NCBI GenBank assembly: GCA_934447715.1
Contig: CAKSER010000059.1
Coordinates: 1-6,893 of the forward strand
Direction: 5' to 3'
DNA: 6,893 bases
Origin: an uncultured Eubacteriales bacterium
GTDB lineage: Bacteria > Bacillota > Clostridia > Oscillospirales > CAG-272
Every line of letters begins with the position of its first letter. Within the stretch, counting starts at the first letter, position 1. A program made the position numbers and the translations under genes. Of the stretch, positions 1 through 4,277 are shown piece after piece. The notes under the pieces were generated by a model. It was not told the origin of the DNA. It worked only from the letters and a program-made list of their open reading frames with translations, and did no database searches.

Positions 1-246
1 GGTCTGTCCCGGCCCCACCTTCGAAAGGATATTACGGTTGCCCCAGATATCCTCCTGAATAACAAGAACATTTCCGGACAGCACAAGCCCGATTGAATCG
101 GTCGTGTCGCCGACACGCATAAGAAACGCATCCTTTAAGAAGCTCTCCTCCTTCATATCAAGACAGGAGAGCACATCACTAAGCTCGCTTTCCGAAATTC
201 CCGAAAAAAGCCGGGAGGATTGAATTACATATAAAAAATTCTTCAT
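1..246 (-). CDS. Crp/Fnr family transcriptional regulator, N-terminal part (runs off the left edge)
   Basis: I translated this by hand from an ATG at 246 reading leftwards. The frame stays open for 82 codons to the window edge. The protein begins MKNFLYVIQSSRLFSGISES and then has the pattern of a cyclic-nucleotide-binding beta-roll: a variable acidic helix, RVGD near residues 41-44, GLVLSGNVLV near 49-58, and a GNRNIL...VGPGQ stretch near 67-81. This is how Crp/Fnr regulators begin; the C-terminal helix-turn-helix would lie outside the window. A ribosome binding site (AGAGGAA, complement of 251-257) supports the start. The gene diverges from an iron-sulfur protein gene, with a Crp-type palindrome between them. 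Clostridial regulators of this type often sit beside this ferredoxin family, sometimes with hydroxylamine reductase (hcp), which suggests a redox or nitrosative-stress role. The effector cannot be told from this fragment. Confidence 0.85.
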   Translation of the reverse strand, partial: MKNFLYVIQSSRLFSGISESELSDVLSCLDMKEESFLKDAFLMRVGDTTDSIGLVLSGNVLVIQEDIWGNRNILSKVGPGQT

Positions 247-259
247 AAAATTCCTCTTT

Positions 260-275
260 TGTTGAAAATTCAACA
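260..275. promoter_or_regulatory. Crp/Fnr-type operator palindrome
   Basis: TGTTGAA-AA-TTCAACA is a perfect dyad with 7-bp arms. It can also be read as TGTTG-N6-CAACA, the spacing of the classical Crp site TGTGA-N6-TCACA. It lies between the divergent regulator and ferredoxin genes. Its centre (267.5) is 41.5 bp upstream of a start point at 309, which is where the TATAAT at 297-302 would place it. That is the class II activator position. A further half-site (TTGTTGAA, 279-286) repeats the left arm 20 bp downstream. The dyad is seen directly; recognition by the adjacent regulator is inferred. Confidence 0.7.
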
Positions 276-302
276 GATTTGTTGAAATAATTATACTATA
301 AT
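274..302 (+). promoter_or_regulatory. Promoter of the ferredoxin gene, probably activator dependent
   Basis: A perfect -10 box TATAAT lies at 297-302. The hexamer 17 bp upstream (CAGATT, 274-279) is a poor -35 box, as expected when an activator bound at the adjacent palindrome replaces -35 contacts. The predicted start point is about 309. That leaves a short leader before the ribosome binding site AAGGAGGGG (317-325) and the ATG at 331. Confidence 0.55.
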
Positions 303-318
303 AAGGTCAAAGAATCAA
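290..318 (-). promoter_or_regulatory. Candidate promoter of the Crp/Fnr regulator gene
   Basis: On the minus strand TTGATT (complement of 313-318) and TATAAT (complement of 290-295) are separated by exactly 17 bp. The start point would fall near 283, so the 260-275 palindrome would lie just downstream of it, where a bound regulator would block its own transcription. This promoter overlaps that of the ferredoxin gene face to face. It is inferred from box matches only. Confidence 0.45.
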
Positions 319-330
319 GGAGGGGTTTAA

Positions 331-1062
331 ATGAAGAGAAGAATTATTGAAATTGACAGAGAAAAGTGCAACGGCTGCGGTGCCTGTGCCGATGCATGCC
401 ACGAGGGCGCGATAGCAATGGTTGACGGCAAGGCAATGCTGATGCGCGACGACTACTGCGACGGGCTCGGAGACTGTCTGCCGGCATGCCCCACCGGTGC
501 CATTTCCTTTGTGGAGCGCGAAGCTCTGGCATATGATGAAAAAGCTGTTATGGAAAGTAAAAAAGAAAGGATGCATGAAAAGATAAAAAAAGAAGGAGAA
601 ACACTGCCTTGCGGATGCCCCGGAACACAGTCAAGGAGGATAGAGCATACGGAATGTCCGAATGCGGAGGCTCAGGAGATATCGGCAGCAAGACCGGTAA
701 GCCGTCTTTCTCAGTGGCCTGTACAGATAAAGCTTGTTCCGGTAAACGCGCCGTATTTTGATGATGCAAAGCTGCTGATCGCCGCCGACTGCACGGCTTA
801 TGCATATGCCGCCTTTCACGAGCAGTTTATAAAGGGACATATCACGCTTGTCGGTTGTCCGAAGCTTGACGGAGTTGACTATTCCGAAAAGCTGACCGAG
901 ATAATCTCGAAAAACGATATAAAGAGCGTAACGGTTGTCCGTATGGAGGTTCCGTGCTGCGGAGGACTTGAAAATGCGGCCAAGACCGCACTTCAGAAAA
1001 GCGGAAAGTTTATTCCGTGGCAGGTAGTGACCGTTTCTACCGACGGCAGAATTCTTGACTGA
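331..1062 (+). CDS. Ferredoxin-like 4Fe-4S protein with conserved cysteine-rich C-terminal domain
   Basis: This is a 243-residue, probably cytoplasmic electron-transfer protein. Residues 1-62 form a bacterial ferredoxin-type domain. The first motif is canonical, CxxCxxCxxxC at C13, C16, C19 and C23. The second is CDGLGDCLPACP (C43, C49, C53, P54), where the usual second cysteine is Leu46. A charged linker (about 68-90, rich in Lys and Glu) follows, then CGCPG (C94, C96), C109, and a C-terminal domain with SQWPVQ, a VGCPKLD segment and VPCCGGL near the end. This arrangement is familiar from clostridial proteins annotated as 4Fe-4S binding protein, often next to a Crp/Fnr regulator as here. The ATG is set by AAGGAGGGG six bases upstream. 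Partner and reaction are unknown. The cysteine clusters in the second half could bind another cluster or metal. The gene ends at a strong terminator and is probably monocistronic. Confidence 0.88.
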   Translation: MKRRIIEIDREKCNGCGACADACHEGAIAMVDGKAMLMRDDYCDGLGDCLPACPTGAISFVEREALAYDEKAVMESKKERMHEKIKKEGETLPCGCPGTQSRRIEHTECPNAEAQEISAARPVSRLSQWPVQIKLVPVNAPYFDDAKLLIAADCTAYAYAAFHEQFIKGHITLVGCPKLDGVDYSEKLTEIISKNDIKSVTVVRMEVPCCGGLENAAKTALQKSGKFIPWQVVTVSTDGRILD

Positions 1063-1112
1063 AGCAAGGATGATAGAATATTCCAGGCAGATTTGATCGG
1101 TACATCAAAAAG

Positions 1113-1153
1113 TCCGCAAGCCCGATTATGTTGGAGGCTTGCGGATCTTTTTT
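1113..1153. terminator. Bidirectional intrinsic terminator
   Basis: A perfect 10-bp stem pairs TCCGCAAGCC (1113-1122) with GGCTTGCGGA (1136-1145) around a 13-nt loop, followed by TCTTTTTT on the plus strand. On the minus strand the same stem is followed by CTTTTTG. It ends the ferredoxin gene (plus) and the minus-strand cluster, whose last stop codon overlaps the plus-strand T run. Confidence 0.9.
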
Positions 1154-1727
1154 ACTGTCTGCCAATGTCATCCTTTTTGTCAGCTTCTCCTTTGAGCTCC
1201 GCTCCGTAACGGCAGAGCAGGGAGGCGATAATAAACATAATTCCTAAGGTGATGCTTGATTCACAGCTGAAGCTGATATCGGCAGCGGAGGATTTTTCGA
1301 TGTTCATAATCGCGAGAACTATACCTTCGACAATGCTTCCGATAACCGAGCAGCCGAGAGGAACAGCAATCGTCAGAATGCCGAGCCGCATAAGCTCATT
1401 TGAGCCGTCAAGCGTAAACGGCGATCCGGCATTAAGCTCGTTTTTAAAGTAGGATTCCGCATATTTTGCAAGCACCGCTTCGCCGGCACAGACAATCAGC
1501 ATGCCGGAAAGCATCGCGCCGACGCTTTTTATGTCGACACCGAGATTTTCCGAAATTATTCCGTGAATTGTAACTCCGCCGAGCTTTATAAGGCTTCCTG
1601 TGCCGAAGCTGATGCCGAGAATCCCGGCAATGCAGCCGAAAAAGCCGATAACCGAAAAGATAAATACGATTTTACTGAGCACCCTTCCGATCTTGGAAAG
1701 CGTTTGAATTCTGTTAAGCGTTTTCAT
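1152..1727 (-). CDS. Four-helix integral membrane protein, DUF2975-like, function unknown
   Basis: This 191-residue protein has four hydrophobic segments, near residues 19-41, 68-88, 115-140 and 159-173. The middle loop (about 89-113) carries FKNELNAGSPFTLDGSNELMRLG. A GxPFT element followed by a Leu/Arg-rich helix start recalls DUF2975 membrane proteins of Firmicutes, so the family call is by resemblance and not certain. The C-terminal tail is charged (EADKKDD). The ATG at 1727 follows AAGGAG (complement of 1735-1740) at good spacing. The gene starts 68 bp after the acetyltransferase stop, with no terminator between, so it may be the last gene of the minus-strand cluster. DUF2975 genes often pair with an XRE regulator gene; none is adjacent here. 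A weak promoter of its own in the AT-rich gap cannot be excluded. Confidence 0.72.
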   Translation of the reverse strand: MKTLNRIQTLSKIGRVLSKIVFIFSVIGFFGCIAGILGISFGTGSLIKLGGVTIHGIISENLGVDIKSVGAMLSGMLIVCAGEAVLAKYAESYFKNELNAGSPFTLDGSNELMRLGILTIAVPLGCSVIGSIVEGIVLAIMNIEKSSAADISFSCESSITLGIMFIIASLLCRYGAELKGEADKKDDIGRQ

Positions 1728-1738
1728 TTTTATTCTCC

Positions 1739-1762
1739 TTACTTTGAAATTTACTTTGAAAT
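1739..1762. repeat. Perfect tandem duplication of a 12-bp unit
   Basis: TTACTTTGAAAT occurs twice head to tail (1739-1750 and 1751-1762), directly upstream of the membrane-protein gene and touching its ribosome binding site. It could be a slippage product or a pair of regulator half-sites. Nothing in the sequence decides between them. Confidence 0.8.
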
Positions 1763-1795
1763 TTTTTAAAATATAAGATGTTCAAAAATCCCAGT

Positions 1796-2542
1796 TCAGT
1801 CCTTTATTCCTGCAAGCGCAAGAAATTTTTTGTCCGACTGAATTGCCTGTGTTATAAACTCGCCGTCTTTAAAAAGAGCGTAGGTCGTGACCGGAGCCGG
1901 GACATTCTGTGCCGATTCTCTGTCGGTTATGTGGATCACCTTTAGTGAAATCCCGTGCTCCTTTGCAGCCTCCTCAACCCTTGGCACCCAGTAGTAGGTA
2001 AACGGGCACTGGTCGGTATAGTAGAGAACAAAGCCGCTTTCGCCCGTTTTCGGATGCTTTGCGCAGTCCTTGAATTTCGGCTTGTCTGCCGACAGGTCAA
2101 ACGGCAGGTACATGAGATTTATATTGCAGTCGGATATGTCGGAAACCGAAAAGCCCTGATATAAAAGAAATTTCGGGTCGGCAAGAAATTCGCGCTTTCT
2201 CCCTTCAGATGAAAGAATGCAAAGTCCCTTTTTTTCCTGTGCTTTGGCATCGCGTATGCACTCTGCAAGCAGTTCCTTTGAATATCCGTTCCCCTTCATC
2301 GACCCGGAAACCCACAGGCAGTCAATATAAATATACCCGTCAGCCTCTATCGGCACCCATGCGTTTTCTGCCGGGATGTATTCGATAAAGCATTTTCCTC
2401 TCTCCTCGCTCCGGTAAAACACCAGCCCCTCGTCAAAGCGTTTCCTTAGCCATTCCTTCTTTAAAACGCTTTGCTTTCCCGACATGGCACAGCAGATATG
2501 CTCCTTTTCGATGTTTTCCTTTGTGATTTTAATATAGTTCAT
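1796..2542 (-). CDS. yoaP: YoaP-type GNAT family N-acetyltransferase
   Basis: The product is 248 residues, close to the roughly 250 of Bacillus subtilis YoaP. The N-terminal half (about 1-150) is a GNAT fold: the beta-strand IYIDCLWVSG (71-80) leads into the acetyl-CoA pyrophosphate loop GSMKGNGYS (80-88) and helix KELLAECIRDA. The C-terminal part (about 165-245) matches the YoaP-like domain, with VLYYTDQCPFTYYWV around Cys179, followed by VIHITDRES and VTTYALFKDGEFIT. This domain is thioredoxin-like in pattern, with a single cysteine in place of CxxC. The acetylated substrate is unknown. The start at 2542 lies 3 bases after the stop of the preceding gene, and AGAGGAT within that gene's last codons serves as ribosome binding site, so translation is probably coupled. 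The symbol reflects family similarity only. Confidence 0.85.
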   Translation of the reverse strand: MNYIKITKENIEKEHICCAMSGKQSVLKKEWLRKRFDEGLVFYRSEERGKCFIEYIPAENAWVPIEADGYIYIDCLWVSGSMKGNGYSKELLAECIRDAKAQEKKGLCILSSEGRKREFLADPKFLLYQGFSVSDISDCNINLMYLPFDLSADKPKFKDCAKHPKTGESGFVLYYTDQCPFTYYWVPRVEEAAKEHGISLKVIHITDRESAQNVPAPVTTYALFKDGEFITQAIQSDKKFLALAGIKD

Positions 2543-2545
2543 AGA

Positions 2546-2770
2546 TCAATCCTCTTTCTTTTCGGCTTTTTCGCCCACTTCGGTAAAAAGCACTGTTTTT
2601 GCCCTCATCGAGATTTTTGTCACCTCATAGCCGCAAAGCTCCTTTTTGTATTTTAAAAATGAGTGATCGAGCGGCACACCGGCAATTTCGCCGATCTCGG
2701 CAAAGGTTAAAGTAAGCTGCTTTTTGCCGCTTTTTTCAACATATTCAAAAAGCGCGTCATATTTGCTCAT
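2546..2770 (-). CDS. Small conserved protein of unknown function, possibly DUF7662-related
   Basis: I take the ATG at 2770, giving 74 residues beginning MSKYDALFEYVEKSGKKQLT. The frame can be opened nine codons earlier at a TTG (2797), but no ribosome binding site precedes that, whereas a weak GAAAGAG stands about 10 bases before the ATG. Visible features are an initial amphipathic helix, LTFAEIGEIAGVPLDHSFL with a helix-like AEI-GEIAG segment (about 20-35), then KYKKEL and a terminal strand TKISMRAKTVLFTEV. The MSKYDxLxxY...LTFxEI...TVxF order recalls short DUF7662-type proteins, which may bind DNA. I hold this loosely. It lies between the small membrane peptide and the acetyltransferase, 3 bases from the latter, so it very probably belongs to the same transcript. 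Confidence 0.7.
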   Translation of the reverse strand: MSKYDALFEYVEKSGKKQLTLTFAEIGEIAGVPLDHSFLKYKKELCGYEVTKISMRAKTVLFTEVGEKAEKKED

Positions 2771-2802
2771 TTGTCTTGTTCTCTTTCGGTTTAACAAAGC
2801 GC

Positions 2803-2973
2803 TTATCTGCCGCTTTTGCTTTTTAAATTAAGTGCTGCTAAAAAGCAGCAGAAGGCTCCGGCAATAGTCAGTGCAGAGGGAATCAGCTGCTTTATAAACA
2901 AGAAGATAATTCCGGAAAGCAGCATCAGCACGCCCACCGCAAGAAGTAATTTAATGGCTGTTTTACTATCCAA
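2803..2973 (-). CDS. Small two-helix membrane peptide with TTG start
   Basis: This 56-residue frame was found by hand translation. It starts at a TTG at 2973, exactly seven bases after a strong AAAGGAG (complement of 2981-2987), and ends in TAA at 2803-2805. The product begins MDSKTAIKLLLAVGVLMLLS and has two hydrophobic stretches, about 9-27 and 30-48, joined by a short KQ turn, with a basic tail (KSKSGR). It looks like a two-pass hairpin membrane protein; I do not recognise the family. It would be the first gene of the minus-strand cluster, 32 bases before the next ATG. Support comes from the ribosome binding site, the hydrophobic pattern, and a position that fills an otherwise empty stretch between promoter and operon. 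Confidence 0.68.
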   Translation of the reverse strand: MDSKTAIKLLLAVGVLMLLSGIIFLFIKQLIPSALTIAGAFCCFLAALNLKSKSGR

Positions 2974-3120
2974 TTCGGTTCTCCTTTAATATTTTTAAAA
3001 ATAAAACAACGCAGAGCGAATCTGATTTTTTATCATTTTCAGCTCTGCGTCTTTGCGTCCGGCTTTTTTATTAAATTTATATTCTATGCACGTGTGTTCG
3101 ATTGTTTTTGTCCTGTTTCA
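2974..3120 (-). promoter_or_regulatory. Long 5' leader of the four-gene cluster
   Basis: From the predicted start point near 3120 to the TTG at 2973 there are about 147 untranslated bases, AT-rich apart from a GC-rich block (3009-3060) that forms a hairpin. On the minus strand GACGCA occurs twice, eight bases apart, just before and into the hairpin. I could not match the leader to a known riboswitch, T-box or other cis-acting RNA. Confidence 0.45.
3001..3050 (-). terminator. Hairpin with T-rich tail in the leader: possible attenuator
   Basis: A perfect 9-bp stem pairs 3009-3017 with 3042-3050 (ACGCAGAGC and GCTCTGCGT). Inside it GAA/TTC and TGAT/ATCA (3022-3034 region) can extend the helix with bulges. 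On the minus strand the stem is followed by TGTTTTATTTTT. It lies between a consensus promoter and the first gene, so it would act as a leader attenuator. It could instead be the terminator of the SLOG gene upstream, with the promoter at 3127-3155 a false match. Confidence 0.55.
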
Positions 3121-3126
3121 CCTTAA

Positions 3127-3155
3127 AGTATAATATCTGACTGCCGTTTTGTCAA
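3127..3155 (-). promoter_or_regulatory. Near-consensus sigma-A promoter
   Basis: On the minus strand TTGACA (complement of 3150-3155) is followed after exactly 17 bp by TATACT (complement of 3127-3132). It reads towards the membrane peptide, small protein, acetyltransferase and membrane protein genes. This is the best promoter match in the window. Confidence 0.75.
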
Positions 3156-3166
3156 TAGACGATTTA

Positions 3167-3189
3167 AAAAACGTCAAATTGACATTTTT
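3167..3189. repeat. Short AT-rich palindrome downstream of the SLOG gene
   Basis: AAAAA-C-GTCAA-A-TTGAC-A-TTTTT is symmetric about position 3178 with one mismatched pair. It lies just downstream of the SLOG stop and about 12 bp upstream of the TTGACA box. It may be a weak terminator for the SLOG gene (T run on the minus strand) or an operator for the cluster promoter. Confidence 0.45.
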
Positions 3190-3197
3190 AAGCTTTC

Positions 3198-3668
3198 TTA
3201 CGGCTGTTTCATCAGGTTCGCTATGTTGATTATCATTTTGTTATGACGCGCTGCATATTTCATTGTCATGTAAGCACCGCCGAAGCTGTGGTATACATAT
3301 GCAATCAGACAGTCGCAATGATCGACAAGCCATTTGTTGCGTTTAGGTATTGTCGCCTTGTAATGAATATTAGCAAGTTCTGTCGGTATTATGACATCAT
3401 CGAAGCTCCGCTCATAAAAATCCTTGTTTGTATTAATACTGCTTGTCATATAGGGAAGAACGGCTATCAGGCGTATATCAAGCTCGGGATGATGCTTTTT
3501 TGCGTTGCGTACCGCAGCCGAGCATTTTCTATCAAATTCGCCCATTTCGCCCGAATAAAAGACAAAGGCACTGTCCTTTTGCAGTATACCTTCGATCGCT
3601 GCTTCAATATGCCGTTCTATATCGCACTCGAATATTTCCCGATGCCCTGCAAAAATGCAGATAATCAT
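3198..3668 (-). CDS. SLOG-superfamily single-domain protein (YspA/DUF1273-like)
   Basis: The 156-residue protein fills one Rossmann-like SLOG domain, a fold that binds nucleotides or nucleotide-derived ligands (Smf/DprA, LOG and YpsA relatives). Strand one ends in AGHR (7-10). VFYSGEMGEFD (36-46) supplies the glycine-rich loop with an acidic end. LIAVLPY (67-73) is the next strand. KRNKWLVDHCDCLIAYV (109-125) is the characteristic RN-x-WLVD-x-CD-x-L block, and GGAYMT (130-135) the last loop. No transmembrane or extra effector domain is present. The ATG at 3668 follows AAAGGTG (complement of 3678-3684) at nine bases. The gene diverges from an XRE regulator 144 bp away. Its function is unknown: stand-alone SLOG proteins could sense a nucleotide signal or act as enzymes on nucleotides, and the sequence does not decide. 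Confidence 0.82.
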   Translation of the reverse strand: MIICIFAGHREIFECDIERHIEAAIEGILQKDSAFVFYSGEMGEFDRKCSAAVRNAKKHHPELDIRLIAVLPYMTSSINTNKDFYERSFDDVIIPTELANIHYKATIPKRNKWLVDHCDCLIAYVYHSFGGAYMTMKYAARHNKMIINIANLMKQP

Positions 3669-3812
3669 ATCAAATCACACCTTTGTTTTTAAAAAAATAA
3701 TCTATATCCGTAGTATACGGTTACAGATTATTATAATACACCCCGACCGTGAATACAATATATTCGTGTACAATAATATTTGTAAAAAATAAGAAAACAA
3801 AGGAGGTGCTGT
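3669..3812. promoter_or_regulatory. Divergent promoter/operator region of the SLOG and XRE genes
   Basis: On the minus strand TTGTAT (complement of 3753-3758) and TATAAT (complement of 3730-3735) lie 17 bp apart and could drive the SLOG gene. On the plus strand TATAAT (3732-3737) and TACAAT (3769-3774) are candidate -10 boxes for the XRE gene, each with a poor -35. The region also holds CCGTA-GTA-TACGG (3708-3720), GAATA-N5-TATTC (3751-3765) and TACAA-N6-TTGTA (3769-3784), plus TACAATA repeated at 3754-3760 and 3769-3775. These are plausible sites for the XRE protein. AAGGAGGTG (3800-3808) is the XRE gene's ribosome binding site. Confidence 0.5.
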
Positions 3813-4166
3813 ATGGAACTTGATTACAAAGCAATCGGAAAGCGTATAAAAATTGCAAGAATCAAAGCCGATCTCACACAGGAAAAGCTTTCGGAAATGG
3901 TCGGTGTTTCTCCGACGCATATGAGCAATATCGAAACCGGGACAACCCGTGTAAGCCTTTCAACAATTGTCGGAATTGCAAATGCTTTGCAGATTACAAG
4001 TGACGACCTGCTTTGCGACAGTATAATAAAAGCAAGGGTACAGTTTGAAAACGATATTGCAGCTGTACTTGAGGATTGCAGCGAATATGAAATTCGCGTG
4101 ATATGCGATGTTGCTGCGGCTGTAAAGGAAACACTGCGGCGCGACGAAAAGCTGAGAGGGCTTTGA
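3813..4166 (+). CDS. XRE family helix-turn-helix transcriptional regulator
   Basis: This 117-residue protein has an HTH_3 domain at about residues 7-67: IGKRIKIARIKADLTQEKLS, the VGVSPTHMSNIETGTTRVSLSTI recognition segment, and IANALQITSDDLL. The rest (68-117) is a helical tail with CSEYEIRVICDVAAAVKETL, a pattern seen in small clostridial XRE regulators, probably for dimerisation. It should bind DNA and, like most of its kind, probably represses its own promoter and that of the divergent SLOG gene; the repeated TACAA boxes upstream are candidate sites. The ATG follows a very strong AAGGAGGTG. The gene ends in TGA at 4164-4166 before a bidirectional terminator. There is no protease or ligand-binding domain. 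Confidence 0.9.
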   Translation: MELDYKAIGKRIKIARIKADLTQEKLSEMVGVSPTHMSNIETGTTRVSLSTIVGIANALQITSDDLLCDSIIKARVQFENDIAAVLEDCSEYEIRVICDVAAAVKETLRRDEKLRGL

Positions 4167-4209
4167 GCTTTTATAAAAGCAGATAAAGCCATATATTATT
4201 ACGATAACA

Positions 4210-4246
4210 AAAACCGGGCAGGAATCTATTTGACCTGCCCGGTTTT
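4210..4246. terminator. Bidirectional intrinsic terminator between the XRE gene and ftsH
   Basis: A perfect 13-bp stem pairs 4210-4222 with 4234-4246 (core ACCGGGCAGG and CCTGCCCGGT) around an 11-nt loop. T-rich tails follow on both strands: GTTTTACTTTTT on plus, TGTT after five T on minus. It serves the two convergent genes. Confidence 0.93.
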
Positions 4247-4277
4247 GTTTTACTTTTTCAGTTAATTGTTTGCATTT

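Noticed and set aside
2771..2797. TTG at 2797 as start of the small conserved protein
   Set aside because: No ribosome binding site precedes it, and the conserved-looking part begins at MSKYD from the ATG at 2770.
3009..3070. Resemblance of GGACGCAAAG in the leader to part of a cyclic di-GMP-I riboswitch
   Set aside because: Only this short string matches. The surrounding helices and the other conserved blocks of the riboswitch are absent.
3243..3692. A 149-codon plus-strand open frame opposite the SLOG gene
   Set aside because: It is antisense to a clear SLOG domain with conserved motifs, its composition is cysteine- and phenylalanine-rich like a reverse-strand artefact, and it has no ribosome binding site of its own.
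3824..4192. A 122-codon minus-strand frame opposite the XRE gene
   Set aside because: It mirrors the coding strand of an obvious helix-turn-helix protein, is serine-rich, and shows no ribosome binding site or domain.
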